A DNA stretch of 64,000 bases. Source: an uncultured Bacteroidales bacterium. GTDB taxonomy: Bacteria > Bacteroidota > Bacteroidia > Bacteroidales > F082. Under the pieces are notes generated by a model. The model saw only the letters and a program-made list of their open reading frames with translations. It was not told the DNA's origin and did no database searches. Made by a program: the position numbers and the translations under genes. Location: contig CALBNV010000013.1 of assembly GCA_937896895.1 (NCBI GenBank), positions 22,420-86,419 on the forward strand, read 5' to 3'. Positions within the stretch are counted from its first letter, which is position 1. The number at the start of each line of letters is the position of its first letter. Below, piece by piece: positions 32,037 through 41,802 of the stretch.

Positions 32037-32074
32037 ATAAAAGAGGGTGATTTCTGATTGAAATCACCCTCTTT
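32037..32074. terminator. Strong bidirectional terminator
   Basis: AAAGAGGGTGATTTC and GAAATCACCCTCTTT form a perfect 15-bp stem with a 5-base loop between two converging genes. Confidence 0.9.
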
Positions 32075-32094
32075 AAGTTTTCGTCCTATCAAAA

Positions 32095-32514
32095 TTAGAA
32101 CGGGAGGTCATCGCCGTTGTCGGAATTGGCGAAATACGCCTCATTCACTGGCGGCAACGGGGCTTGTCCGCCAAGATTCTGCTGTGGCTGAGCCATCGGC
32201 TGCGGCTGTGGTTGTTGCGGCTGCTGCGGCTGACCGACCGGCTGGCCTTGATTGAAGTCGAACCTGATGGCTCGAACGTCGGTGTACCATTTGCCATTAA
32301 ATTCACGCGATTCAATGCTTATCTGAATCGTGACAACCTGACCGACAAAGAAACCGTTGGCTTCGTTGACGCGCTCATTCCAACATAAGACACAAATCTT
32401 CCTCGGGAAGTTTTCAATTGTCTCGATAATCAATTCCTGTTTTTTCCATGGACCGCGCGGGCTGTTGCCTTCGGTCAAAGTTCCTAACTGTACGACTTTT
32501 CCAATGAGTTCCAT
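32095..32514 (-). CDS. DUF3127 family OB-fold-like protein
   Basis: 139 residues. MELIGKVVQLGTLTEGNSPRG, KKQELIIETIENFPRKICV and SREFNGKWYTDVRAI match DUF3127, a Bacteroidota family with an OB-like, single-strand-binding-like fold. The C-terminal third is Gln/Pro-rich and ends in the acidic DDLPF, a tail like that of SSB (DDDIPF), which in SSB recruits repair proteins. A nucleic-acid role is therefore likely but inferred. Confidence 0.85.
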   Translation of the reverse strand: MELIGKVVQLGTLTEGNSPRGPWKKQELIIETIENFPRKICVLCWNERVNEANGFFVGQVVTIQISIESREFNGKWYTDVRAIRFDFNQGQPVGQPQQPQQPQPQPMAQPQQNLGGQAPLPPVNEAYFANSDNGDDLPF

Positions 32515-32574
32515 ATACTTATATCTTTATTAATTTGATTTTTCGCTTTGTTTTTACCAAAAAAAATCTCGGTG

Positions 32575-32582
32575 CAAATATA
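32575..32582 (-). promoter_or_regulatory. Promoter -7 element (TATATTTG) of the DUF3127 gene
   Basis: TATATTTG on the minus strand, 60 nt upstream of the ATG at 32514. Confidence 0.5.
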
Positions 32583-32774
32583 AATCAAAATTTTGATAAA
32601 TGAACATTTTTTACATATTTTAACATTTGACCCAATCAGACCGTTGTTCATATTAGATATTGTAAACCAACGTTTACAAATTAATGTATATTTTTGGAAA
32701 TAATATACATTATGTTAAATAGCATATTTGAAAAATACATCTGACCTTTTTTTCTTCATGCAGTTATTTTCAAC

Positions 32775-32811
32775 AAAAAAGATGGCACAACACCTTTTAG
32801 GCTGTGCCATC
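32775..32811 (-). terminator. Terminator of the gyrA-TPR transcript
   Basis: GATGGCACA at 32781-32789 and TGTGCCATC at 32803-32811 form a perfect stem; on the minus strand TTTTTTG follows. Confidence 0.88.
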
Positions 32812-32840
32812 ACAAGAAAAGAGTAAAAACTAATTTGAAA

Positions 32841-34058
32841 TTAATTAAGTTCAGCTGCTTTGTCAGCCATCTTCAGACGAACATAGCACATCTTAAGTGC
32901 TTGTTTGATTGCCGGTTCCGGGCTGAGTTCGTATGCCTTTACGACATACGGTAACGCTCTTTCATCGAATGCCTTACCTTCTTCCATCATTGACTTGTAT
33001 TCAGCGACTTTCTCAATTGGAAGGTCATTTGCTGCATTGTATTTGTCAGCGGCCTGGTCAATCAAAATGCTGCCGGCATTGATATATGCGTCAACATAAT
33101 TTGCGTCAATTTTGATAACATTGTCATAGCACACGAGTGCATTTTCAATACTGAAAAGATCTGATTCCTCATTTCCGTAGATTGTTCCGAGAATGAAATA
33201 ATACACGGGCTGGTCAGGATATTTCTCGGCCATTTCTAAAATCTGATTGATGATCTCTGATTCTCTGTGAAGTGTTAAATACGTGTTAATCATATCATTG
33301 ACAAGCTGAGCATCTTCAGGATATTTTTCTCTTGCAATAGTGATGAATTCGACGGACTTCTCACCGTTTCCAGCTTCTCTGTATGCGTTGATAAGACCTG
33401 AATAGATGTTAGCTTCATCCATTCCGTTGCTAATAAGCTGTTCATAAACCTGAGCCGCTTCGTTGAATTTTTCTGTTTTTGTATAGCATAATGCAAGGTT
33501 TTGCATTGCAGCATCGTCAACGAGACCAATCTTTTGCGAGGCGAATACTGCCTTCTGGAAATTCGTGCAGGCATCTTCATAGTTGCCGTTGTTAAAGCTG
33601 TCAACGCCGAGCTGATAGAATCCGTTGCCGATGTTTCTCACGTATGAGGAGAGTTCCTGACCCATCTGAACGTAATATTCAGGGTCAAGTTGTCTGATTT
33701 TCTCAACAGCACTGAGGACTTTTGCATTGGCTTCTATATCTATGCTTGCAAATTCCGGATATGCGCCGATATAGTAATAAACCACCGCGTAGTAATGCCA
33801 AGTCTTTGCCTGATTCATCGTAGCCTCATGGATTGAAGCAGCATCGATAGCATCTTTTGCTTTCTGCAGAGCCAATTTTGCGTTAGCCATCTGTTTGTCA
33901 GCCTTTTCAATTTTGTTTTGTACCTTGAAAGCATCAGCCTGTTCAATGTATTGCTTTGCGGTCTTCTGGAAGTTGAAAGCATTCTGAACCTGAATGTTCT
34001 GTGCGAATGCGAATGAACTCATCAATGCAATCGCTAATGTTAAAACTAATCTTTTCAT
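32841..34058 (-). CDS. Exported tetratricopeptide-repeat protein
   Basis: 405 residues with a signal peptide ending near SFAFAQ. Helix-turn-helix TPR units fill residues about 100-380, e.g. GNGFYQLGVDSFNNGNYEDA, NLALCYTKTEKFNEAAQVYE and YIGAYPEFASIDIEANAKVL. TPR proteins hold protein complexes together; this one is periplasmic or on the outer membrane face. It lies 25 nt after gyrA with no terminator between, so it is cotranscribed with gyrA. Confidence 0.88.
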   Translation of the reverse strand: MKRLVLTLAIALMSSFAFAQNIQVQNAFNFQKTAKQYIEQADAFKVQNKIEKADKQMANAKLALQKAKDAIDAASIHEATMNQAKTWHYYAVVYYYIGAYPEFASIDIEANAKVLSAVEKIRQLDPEYYVQMGQELSSYVRNIGNGFYQLGVDSFNNGNYEDACTNFQKAVFASQKIGLVDDAAMQNLALCYTKTEKFNEAAQVYEQLISNGMDEANIYSGLINAYREAGNGEKSVEFITIAREKYPEDAQLVNDMINTYLTLHRESEIINQILEMAEKYPDQPVYYFILGTIYGNEESDLFSIENALVCYDNVIKIDANYVDAYINAGSILIDQAADKYNAANDLPIEKVAEYKSMMEEGKAFDERALPYVVKAYELSPEPAIKQALKMCYVRLKMADKAAELN

Positions 34059-34083
34059 TTTTCTGATTTTTTAAATTATACAA

Positions 34084-36633
34084 TTATTCTTCTGTTTTGT
34101 TCACCTGACTGTCATTATTTTCTTCACCTTCAACATTTTCGGTGGTGTCAGCATTCTCATCTGTTTCTTCATCATCTTCAAAATGTTCGGCTTTGACTTT
34201 AGTGACAGCCGCAATTTCATCGTTATCGCGAAGGTTGATAAGACGCACGCCTTGTGTCGCGCGGCCCATAACTCTCAGAGTGTCAACGGCAATTCTGATA
34301 AGAATACCCGATTTGTTTATAATCATGAGGTCATCGCCATCAACAACGTCCTTGATCGCCACGAGCTGTCCCGTCTTGTCGGTGATGTTCATTGTCTTGA
34401 CACCCTTGCCGCCTCTGTTGGTGATGCGGTATTCCTCGAGTTCCGAACGTTTGCCGTAACCTTTTTCAGAAACTACAAGGACGTTGGTCTGCGGGTCATC
34501 GATGCAGATCATGCCAACGACTTCGTCATTGTCATTATCATCTATCGAAATCGCGCGGACGCCCGAAGCTGTCCTGCCCATCGGCCTTACTGTCGATTCA
34601 GGGAATCTGATGGCTCTGCCCGACTTCAAGGCGATGAGTATCTCGCTGTTGCCGCTTGTCATCTTGGCCTCAAGCAGCTCGTCGCCCTCGCGGATGCCGA
34701 GCGCAATGATGCCCGTCGCGCGTGGTCTCGAATACGCCTCAAGTGTCGTCTTCTTGATGATACCTTTCTTGGTGATAAGTGTAAGATAATGATTCTCAAC
34801 AAATTCTTGACTCATGTTCGTCAAGTTGATGTATGCCTTGACATTGTCATCTTTGTCAAGACTGATGAGATTCTGGATCGCACGGCCTTTGCTCGACTTT
34901 GTGCCTTCAGGAATCTCGAACACCCTGAGCCAGTAGCACCTGCCCTTCTCGGTGAAGAAGAGCATGTAGTTGTGGTTCGTGGCCACAAAGATCTGTTCGA
35001 TGAAGTCCTCGTCGCGTGCGTCGGAACCTTTCGAGCCTTTGCCTCCCCTACTCTGGCGGCGGTATTCGCTCAGGTTGGTCCTCTTGATATAATTAAGGTG
35101 TGAGATTGTCACGACGACGGCGTCGTCAGCGATGATGTCCTCAATCTTGAAGTCATCGGCCGTGCGCTCGATGGTTGTCTTCCTCTCGTCGCCGTACTTG
35201 TCTTTGACGATGAGAAGCTCGTTCTTGATGATGTCGAACTGCATGCTTGTGTTGGCAAGTATCTCTTTCAAATGATGAATTGTCTGATGCAGTTGTTCGA
35301 GTTCGTCCATAATCTTCTTGATTTCGAGGCCGGCAAGTTGTCCGAGGCGGTATGCCACGATAGCGGCTGCCTGCGGGTCGTCGAACCCGAACTTGTCCAT
35401 GATGGCTTGTTTTGCCTCTAACGAACCACCCTTGCAAGCGCGGATTGTAGCGATGATCTCATCAACGATGTCGATAGCGCGGGCAAGACCTTCGAGGATA
35501 TGTGCGCGTTTCTCCGCCTCACGCAAATCGTGTTGGGTGCGTCGGACAACAACCTCATGTCTGTGTTCGACATAATATTGAATCAACTGTTTGAGGTTCA
35601 ACGTATAAGGACGGCCTTTGACGAGGCATACGTTGTTGACGCTGAAAGAGCTTTGGAGTCCGGTGTATTGGAACAGTTTGTTCAGCACCACGCTTGACAC
35701 GGCATCGCGTTTTAGTTCGTACACGATGCGGAGGCCGTTGCGGTCCGACTCATCGCGGATGTCGGCGATGCCCTCGATTTTCTTTTCGCTGATAAGGTCG
35801 GCGGTGCGTTTGATCATCTCCGCCTTGTTTGTCTGATAAGGCACCGATGTGGCGATGATTCTCTCATGTCCGCCATGTTCCTCAATTGTGGTGTTGGCAC
35901 GCAGAACGATACGTCCGCGCCCGGTCTCAAACGCATCGCGGACACCTTCGTAGCCGTAAATGATGCCGCCGGTCGGGAAGTCAGGCGCCTTGATGTATTC
36001 CATCAACTCGCTGACTGTAATGTCGTTATTGTCGATATATGCAATGATTCCGTCAACGACTTCGCTGAGGTTATGAGGCGGCATGTTGGTCGCCATGCCG
36101 ACGGCGATGCCGCTTGCGCCGTTGACGAGGAGGTTCGGGATGAGCGCCGGCAGAACTGTCGGTTCCTGTTCCGAGTCATCGTAGTTGTTCATGAAATCAA
36201 CTGTCTCTTTATCAAGATCGGCGAGCATCTCCTCCGCGAGCTTGCGGAGACGTGCTTCCGTGTAACGCATAGCCGCCGGCGGGTCAGCGTCGATGGAGCC
36301 GAAGTTACCCTGACCATCAATGAGAGGATAACGCATGCTCCAATCCTGGGCCAAACGTACCATGGCATCGTAAACTGATGAATCACCATGCGGGTGATAC
36401 TTTCCTAAAACTTCGCCGACAACCTTCGCGGATTTCTTGTACGGGCGGTTTGACAAGACACCCATTTCGTTCATTCCGAATAGAATGCGGCGGTGCACCG
36501 GCTTGAGACCGTCCCTGACATCAGGCAGGGCACGCGCAACGATGACCGACATCGAATAGTCGATGTAACTCGTTTTCATGTGATCTTCAATGCCAATGGG
36601 TACGATTCTTTCGCCTTCTAACTGTTCTTCCAT
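34084..36633 (-). CDS. gyrA: DNA gyrase subunit A
   Basis: 849 residues. The winged-helix domain has HPHGDSSVYDAMVRLAQDW with Ser85 and Asp89 at the positions of E. coli Ser83 and Asp87, i.e. the quinolone-susceptible state. The catalytic Tyr is Y124 in AAMRYTEARL. The C-terminal beta-pinwheel carries the GyrA box RQSRGGKGSKG. The last 35 residues are an acidic tail. With GyrB it introduces negative supercoils. TPR follows as the next gene. Confidence 0.97.
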   Translation of the reverse strand: MEEQLEGERIVPIGIEDHMKTSYIDYSMSVIVARALPDVRDGLKPVHRRILFGMNEMGVLSNRPYKKSAKVVGEVLGKYHPHGDSSVYDAMVRLAQDWSMRYPLIDGQGNFGSIDADPPAAMRYTEARLRKLAEEMLADLDKETVDFMNNYDDSEQEPTVLPALIPNLLVNGASGIAVGMATNMPPHNLSEVVDGIIAYIDNNDITVSELMEYIKAPDFPTGGIIYGYEGVRDAFETGRGRIVLRANTTIEEHGGHERIIATSVPYQTNKAEMIKRTADLISEKKIEGIADIRDESDRNGLRIVYELKRDAVSSVVLNKLFQYTGLQSSFSVNNVCLVKGRPYTLNLKQLIQYYVEHRHEVVVRRTQHDLREAEKRAHILEGLARAIDIVDEIIATIRACKGGSLEAKQAIMDKFGFDDPQAAAIVAYRLGQLAGLEIKKIMDELEQLHQTIHHLKEILANTSMQFDIIKNELLIVKDKYGDERKTTIERTADDFKIEDIIADDAVVVTISHLNYIKRTNLSEYRRQSRGGKGSKGSDARDEDFIEQIFVATNHNYMLFFTEKGRCYWLRVFEIPEGTKSSKGRAIQNLISLDKDDNVKAYINLTNMSQEFVENHYLTLITKKGIIKKTTLEAYSRPRATGIIALGIREGDELLEAKMTSGNSEILIALKSGRAIRFPESTVRPMGRTASGVRAISIDDNDNDEVVGMICIDDPQTNVLVVSEKGYGKRSELEEYRITNRGGKGVKTMNITDKTGQLVAIKDVVDGDDLMIINKSGILIRIAVDTLRVMGRATQGVRLINLRDNDEIAAVTKVKAEHFEDDEETDENADTTENVEGEENNDSQVNKTEE

Positions 36634-36673
36634 TTATCTTTTACCTTTAATTTTTAGATTACAAATTAAGTTA

Positions 36674-36681
36674 CAAAAATA
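36674..36681 (-). promoter_or_regulatory. Promoter -7 element (TATTTTTG) of gyrA
   Basis: TATTTTTG on the minus strand, 40 nt upstream of the ATG at 36633. Confidence 0.5.
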
Positions 36682-36772
36682 CACATTTTTTCGATTTGTT
36701 GCACACAGCCGCGCGAATTTTTTATTCAAATTAAAATAGGGTCAAATGACCTCGTAAAACAAAATTTGTTTG

Positions 36773-36780
36773 TATCTTTG
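36773..36780 (+). promoter_or_regulatory. Promoter -7 element (TATCTTTG) of clpC
   Basis: TATCTTTG, 20 nt before the clpC ATG. No CIRCE-like inverted repeat is visible near it. Confidence 0.55.
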
Positions 36781-36800
36781 CAGCCCGAAAAAATTGTAAA

Positions 36801-39383
36801 ATGGATCAGAAATTTTCACCAAGAGTGCGCGATATAATGTTTCATAGCCATGAAGAAGCTGTGAAGATGGGAAATCCGTACATAGGTTTGGAACACATTT
36901 TCCTTGGCATTATTGATGACAAAGACAGCAATGCAGTCCAGATCTTGAGAAACATGGACCTTGACATTGAAGTCTTTAGAAAAAAACTTGAGGCATCGAT
37001 AAAATCAGCACCGATAATGTCGTCAAACAACGACAATATGCCCCTGACGAAACAGGCCGAACGCGCATTGAAGTTCACATATCTCGTCGCAAAAGAGTTT
37101 AACAGCGACCAAGTGACATCCGAACATCTAATGCTTGCCATTCTTCACGATGACAACAATATTATTTCACAGAGACTTGAATACGAAGGTGTTACATTTG
37201 AAAAATACAAAAAGGAGATTAAAAAGATAATGCCTGAAAGCATTGTTCCCAAAGATGATAAGCCGGCAGAGGCACCAAAGAACATCTTTATGGATGACGA
37301 AGACGACGATGATGATATAAAAGTAACGGAAACACCGAAACCCAAAAGCAACTCGAAGTCGAACACGCCTGTCCTTGACAGCTTCGGTCGCGACCTGACC
37401 CGCGCCGCCGAGGAAGGCCGCCTCGACCCTGTCGTCGGACGTGACAGAGAACTGGAGCGAATCGCGCAGATCCTTTGCCGCAGGAAGAAAAACAATCCGA
37501 TATTAATAGGTGAGCCAGGCGTCGGCAAGTCGGCAATCGCCGAAGGTCTTGCGATAAGAATCAATGAGCATAAGGTTCCGAGAACTCTTTACAACAAACG
37601 TCTTGTCATGCTCGACCTCGCGTCTGTCGTGGCAGGCACCAAGTACAGGGGACAGTTCGAGGAACGCATGAAGTCGATACTCAATGAGTTGGAGAAAAAT
37701 CCTGATGTCATCCTGTTCATCGATGAGATTCACACCATCGTCGGCGCGGGCAACGCCAACGGCTCCCTCGACGCGTCGAACATGTTCAAGCCGGCGCTGG
37801 CCCGAGGCGAGCTGCAATGCATCGGCTCGACAACACTCGACGAATACCGACAGTACATCGAGAAAGACGGTGCGCTCGAACGTCGTTTCCAGAAGATTTT
37901 GGTGGAGCCGACGACACCGGAAGAGACAATACAGATCTTGAACAACATCAAGAGCAAGTACGAAGACCATCATCTTGTAAAATATGATAATGACGCCATC
38001 GTGGCCTGCGTTAAACTCACAAACCGTTATCTGTCAGAGCGTTGTCTTCCCGACAAGGCTATCGACGCAATGGACGAGGCCGGAGCGAGGGTGCATATCA
38101 GCAACATCAAGGTGCCGATTGAAATCAACGAGCTTGAAGCTGAACTCGAACAGATCCGTGAGGGCAAGAAAAAAGCCATATCCGAACAGAAGTTCGAGGA
38201 GGCCGGCATGTTGCGTGACCGCGAGAAAAAGGTTGTTGACAGACTTGAAAACGCCAAGAAAGAATGGGATGACGAACTGAAAAATCACAAGGAAACCGTT
38301 ACAGAACAGAATGTTGCTGAAGTCGTGGCGATGATGACCGGTGTGCCGGTACAGCGCATTGCCCGCAATGAAGGCGACCGCCTCATGAACATGGAAAACG
38401 AACTCAAAGGCACTGTCATCGGACAGGATGAAGCCATTAAGAAAGTGGCCCGTGCCATCCGCCGCAACCGCGCAGGACTCAAAGACCCGAACAGACCCAT
38501 CGGAACGTTCATGTTCCTCGGCCCGACAGGTGTCGGAAAGACGTATCTCGCCAAGGTTCTCGCCAAGTATCTCTTTGATTCTGAAGAGGCTTTGATAAGA
38601 ATCGACATGAGTGAGTACATGGAGAAATTCGCCGTGTCGCGTCTCGTTGGCGCGCCTCCCGGATATGTCGGATATGAGGAAGGCGGTCAGCTGACCGAAA
38701 AAGTTCGCCGCAAACCCTACTCCATCGTTCTCCTTGACGAAATAGAAAAAGCACATCCCGATGTGTTCCATCTGATGCTTCAGGTTCTTGACGACGGCCA
38801 ACTCACTGATTCTCTTGGCCGTAAGGTCGATTTCAAGAACACCATTGTCATAATGACCTCAAACATCGGCTCTCGTCAGCTCAAGGATTTCGGACAGGGT
38901 GTCGGTTTCGGCACGCAGGCGGTCAAAGATGCGAAAGGCGTTCACGACCACAGCATCATCGAAAACGCCTTGCGCCGGCAGTTCGCACCTGAGTTCCTGA
39001 ATCGTATTGACGACCTCGTGATTTTTGACTCTTTGAGCAAAGAAAGCATCAACAAGATTATCGACATCGAACTCAAAAACGTTTACGAGCGTGTCAGAGA
39101 TATGGGTAACACATTGGTTCTCACCGACAAAGCCCGTGACTATATCGTTGAGAAAGGCTGGGACGAACAGTATGGCGCTCGACCGCTCAAACGCGCAATC
39201 CAGAAATATGTGGAGGACGTCCTCGCCGAAGAAATCATCAAGACAAAGATGGTCAAAGGCGACAAGATTGTCATTGATTATGACAAGGAAAAAGATGAAA
39301 TGGTGACAGCCATCGAACATCTTGAGTTGCCGGAACCTGTTGTCAATGAAGAAGTTAAACGAATTGAAGAACCTGAAGCATAA
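36801..39383 (+). CDS. clpC: ATP-dependent Clp protease ATP-binding subunit ClpC
   Basis: 860 residues. Two Clp-N repeats (1-145) are followed by an acidic linker, AAA-1 with GEPGVGKS and FIDEIHTIVGAGNANG, a middle domain holding a UVR-like motif (EQKFEEAGMLRDREKK), and AAA-2 with GPTGVGKT and LLDEIEKAHPDV. The small D2 domain (EKGWDEQYGARPLKRAIQ) and a charged tail end the protein. The hexamer unfolds proteins for ClpP; clpP is not in the window. The CCA-enzyme gene overlaps its stop by one base, so the tRNA genes downstream share the transcript. Confidence 0.96.
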   Translation: MDQKFSPRVRDIMFHSHEEAVKMGNPYIGLEHIFLGIIDDKDSNAVQILRNMDLDIEVFRKKLEASIKSAPIMSSNNDNMPLTKQAERALKFTYLVAKEFNSDQVTSEHLMLAILHDDNNIISQRLEYEGVTFEKYKKEIKKIMPESIVPKDDKPAEAPKNIFMDDEDDDDDIKVTETPKPKSNSKSNTPVLDSFGRDLTRAAEEGRLDPVVGRDRELERIAQILCRRKKNNPILIGEPGVGKSAIAEGLAIRINEHKVPRTLYNKRLVMLDLASVVAGTKYRGQFEERMKSILNELEKNPDVILFIDEIHTIVGAGNANGSLDASNMFKPALARGELQCIGSTTLDEYRQYIEKDGALERRFQKILVEPTTPEETIQILNNIKSKYEDHHLVKYDNDAIVACVKLTNRYLSERCLPDKAIDAMDEAGARVHISNIKVPIEINELEAELEQIREGKKKAISEQKFEEAGMLRDREKKVVDRLENAKKEWDDELKNHKETVTEQNVAEVVAMMTGVPVQRIARNEGDRLMNMENELKGTVIGQDEAIKKVARAIRRNRAGLKDPNRPIGTFMFLGPTGVGKTYLAKVLAKYLFDSEEALIRIDMSEYMEKFAVSRLVGAPPGYVGYEEGGQLTEKVRRKPYSIVLLDEIEKAHPDVFHLMLQVLDDGQLTDSLGRKVDFKNTIVIMTSNIGSRQLKDFGQGVGFGTQAVKDAKGVHDHSIIENALRRQFAPEFLNRIDDLVIFDSLSKESINKIIDIELKNVYERVRDMGNTLVLTDKARDYIVEKGWDEQYGARPLKRAIQKYVEDVLAEEIIKTKMVKGDKIVIDYDKEKDEMVTAIEHLELPEPVVNEEVKRIEEPEA

Positions 39384-40852
39384 TGAATTTATCAGAAAAC
39401 ATCAACAACAGGTTTTTCAGACTTATAGCGGAATGCAGCCGCGAGATGGGCTATCAGACATACGTCATCGGCGGCTACGTCCGCGACATCCTTCTGAAAC
39501 GCGAATCCAATGATATTGACATAGTTACAGTCGGAAGCGGCATCGCCTTGGCGAAGAAAGTAGCATCGAAAATCAACGGCAAGAAAGAGGTTAAGTTTTA
39601 CGGACATTTCGGCACCGCGATGATTAACGTCGGCGGCCATGAGATCGAGTTCGTGGGCGCACGGAAAGAGTCGTACAGCCCCGACAGCCGCAAGCCCGTG
39701 TGCGAAAACGGCACGCTTGAAGACGACCAGAACCGACGCGACTTCACAATCAACGCATTGGCAATCAGCCTGAACGACGACACTTTCGGAGAACTCGTCG
39801 ATCCGTTCAACGGACTGCAGGACCTTGAAGACAAGATAATCAAAACGCCTCTCGACCCTGACGTGACATATTCCGACGACCCGCTGAGAATGATGCGGGC
39901 CATTCGTTTCGCCACGCAGCTTCATTTCAGGATAGAAGACGAGTCGTTTGAGTCGATAAGACGTAACGTTCAGAGAATCAAGATAATATCAATGGAACGC
40001 GTCACGGAGGAAATGAACAAGATGCTCATGTCGAGCGTCCCAAGCATCGGATTCAAGCTCCTCGACAAATCGGGGCTGCTTCCGGTGATTTTCCCGCAGA
40101 TGGCCGCACTGAAAGGTGTCGAAATGCATGAAGGCAAAGGCCACAAAGACAATTTCTATCATACTTTGGAAGTGCTTGACAATGTGGCAAATAGCGGCGG
40201 CGACCTCTGGCTGAGATGGGCCGCCGTCCTCCATGACATCGCAAAACCGCAGACTAAACGATTCGAGAAGGAAATCGGCTGGACTTTCCACGGACACGAG
40301 GTGAAAGGCTCGAAGATGGTGCCGAAGATTTTTGCAAATTTCAGACTTCCTCTCAATGAAAAGATGAAATTCGTACAGAACCTCGTTTATCTCCACCTCC
40401 GCCCTATCGTGCTCGCCCAGGACATCGTAACTGATTCAGCAGTAAGGCGTTTGCTGTTCGATGCCGGTGATGATATTGACGCTTTGATGATCCTCTGCGA
40501 TGCCGACATAACATCGAAAAACGAAGAGAAAAAAGCCCGTTTTCATCATAACTTTCAGATTGTCAGGCAGAAACTCAAAGAGATTGAAGCCAAAGACCAC
40601 CTTCGCAACTGGCAGCCGCCTGTCAACGGAGAGGCAATCATGGAAACTTTCGGCATCCCTGAAGGTCGCGAGGTCGGAGTGATAAAGACCGCAATCCGAG
40701 AAGCCGTCCTTGACGGAATTATCGGCAACAATTTCGCCGAGGCTTACGATTTCATGAAGAAAAAAGGCGCCGAACTCGGACTTCATGTCGTGAAAGAGAT
40801 TTCAGAAACGGATGTGGAAGTGAAAAACAACGGACCTGTTCCTGTAAAATAA
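39383..40852 (+). CDS. CCA-adding tRNA nucleotidyltransferase with HD domain
   Basis: 489 residues. The nucleotidyltransferase head shows YVIGGYVRDILLKRESNDID with the catalytic Asp pair, RRDFTINALAI, and DDPLRMMRAIRFATQL of the neck. The HD domain has HDNFYHTLEVLDN-type context (KGHKDNFYHTLEV) and LHDIAKPQTK. It adds or repairs the 3' CCA of tRNAs, which is needed here because the two tRNA genes in this window do not encode CCA. It lies between clpC and miaA. Confidence 0.93.
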   Translation: MNLSENINNRFFRLIAECSREMGYQTYVIGGYVRDILLKRESNDIDIVTVGSGIALAKKVASKINGKKEVKFYGHFGTAMINVGGHEIEFVGARKESYSPDSRKPVCENGTLEDDQNRRDFTINALAISLNDDTFGELVDPFNGLQDLEDKIIKTPLDPDVTYSDDPLRMMRAIRFATQLHFRIEDESFESIRRNVQRIKIISMERVTEEMNKMLMSSVPSIGFKLLDKSGLLPVIFPQMAALKGVEMHEGKGHKDNFYHTLEVLDNVANSGGDLWLRWAAVLHDIAKPQTKRFEKEIGWTFHGHEVKGSKMVPKIFANFRLPLNEKMKFVQNLVYLHLRPIVLAQDIVTDSAVRRLLFDAGDDIDALMILCDADITSKNEEKKARFHHNFQIVRQKLKEIEAKDHLRNWQPPVNGEAIMETFGIPEGREVGVIKTAIREAVLDGIIGNNFAEAYDFMKKKGAELGLHVVKEISETDVEVKNNGPVPVK

Positions 40853-40858
40853 TCCATT

Positions 40859-41764
40859 TTGAAAAAAAAACACCTCATAGTCATCGCCGGACCGACGGCA
40901 TCGGGCAAGACCGCCACCGCAATCAAGGTTGCGAAAGCCTTTGATACTGTCATTATTTCAGCCGACAGCCGTCAGTTTTACAAGGAACTTTCGATTGGAA
41001 CAGCAGCACCGACTGAAGAAGAATTAAGTGGGGTGAAGCATTATTTTGTTCATAATCTGAATATCGAACAATCGTATGATGTAGCTGATTATGAACATGA
41101 TGTGTTATGTTTGTTAAATGAATTGTTTAAACAACATGATATCGTTGTGATGACCGGCGGCTCGGGGCTTTTCATTGATGCGGTTTGCAACGGCCTCGAT
41201 TCGATTCCTGACATTTCCTCCGAAACAAGGAACAAAGTAAATGAAATTTATGAGAAAGGCGGACTTGCCGCTTTGCAAACTGAAGTTGAAAAAGCCGATC
41301 CAGAATATTACAAGATTGTTGACAGGCAGAATCCGCGCAGGTTGCAACGCGCCATCGAAGTCTTTCTGCAAACAGGCAAGCCCTACTCCACTTTCCGCAA
41401 AAACAAACACGTTGACCGCGATTTCAACATCATCAAGACCGCACTTCTTTGGGACCGCGATGAACTGATAATGAGAATCAACAGACGTGTTGACGGCATG
41501 ATGAATCTCGGTCTCCTCGACGAAGTGAAATCGGTTTACTGCAAAAGACATCTAAATAGTTTAAACACAGTAGGTTACAAGGAATTGTTTGAATATCTCG
41601 ACGGCAAAGCCACACTTGAGCAGGCGGTTGAGCAAATCAAGATCAACACTCGGCAATATGCCAAAAGGCAGATGACATGGTTGAGGAAAAACAATGATTA
41701 CCAGTGGTTTAGCATTGACGAATACGATAAAATGTTGGATTATATAAAAGAACATTTGGCGTAA
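40859..41764 (+). CDS. miaA: tRNA dimethylallyltransferase
   Basis: 301 residues. P-loop GPTASGKT, ISADSRQFYKELSIGTAAPT, the DVADYEHD and MTGGSGLFIDAVCNG segments and NPRRLQRAIEVF are all MiaA signatures. It transfers dimethylallyl to A37 of tRNAs reading UNN codons, such as the tRNA-Tyr in this window. No ATG is available: the frame begins with TTG at 40859, six bases after the upstream stop, and the P-loop follows only 9 residues later, so TTG (or the ATT before it) must serve as start. Confidence 0.95.
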   Translation: MKKKHLIVIAGPTASGKTATAIKVAKAFDTVIISADSRQFYKELSIGTAAPTEEELSGVKHYFVHNLNIEQSYDVADYEHDVLCLLNELFKQHDIVVMTGGSGLFIDAVCNGLDSIPDISSETRNKVNEIYEKGGLAALQTEVEKADPEYYKIVDRQNPRRLQRAIEVFLQTGKPYSTFRKNKHVDRDFNIIKTALLWDRDELIMRINRRVDGMMNLGLLDEVKSVYCKRHLNSLNTVGYKELFEYLDGKATLEQAVEQIKINTRQYAKRQMTWLRKNNDYQWFSIDEYDKMLDYIKEHLA

Positions 41765-41776
41765 AGGAAAATTGAG

Positions 41777-41784
41777 TATTTTTG
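41777..41784 (+). promoter_or_regulatory. Promoter -7 element (TATTTTTG) of the queuosine-precursor transporter
   Basis: TATTTTTG overlapping the end of the miaA intergenic space. Transcription would start near 41791 and give a leader of about 60 nt that contains the two hairpins described next. Confidence 0.55.
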
Positions 41785-41802
41785 CGCCCTGAAACAGACA
41801 TT

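Larger units (their letters stand above)
32515..32840. other. Intergenic region, 326 bp
   Basis: AT-rich. It holds the -7 element of the DUF3127 gene (TATATTTG on the minus strand, 32582-32575) and the terminator of the TPR gene (32775-32811). Between about 32600 and 32770 I see no coding frame, repeat or RNA signature. Confidence 0.6.

Noticed and set aside
34183..35103. 306-codon frame on the plus strand opposite gyrA
   Set aside because: Fully antisense to a conserved gene; product has no domain and mirrors gyrA codon structure.
34084..36633. Possible quinolone-resistance change in GyrA
   Set aside because: Ser85 and Asp89 correspond to the susceptible residues Ser83 and Asp87 of E. coli.
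36634..36800. CIRCE or other heat-shock operator upstream of clpC
   Set aside because: No TTAGCACTC-type inverted repeat is present in the divergent gyrA-clpC region.
38034..38801. 255-codon frame on the minus strand opposite clpC
   Set aside because: Antisense shadow of the AAA domains; no start context or motif.
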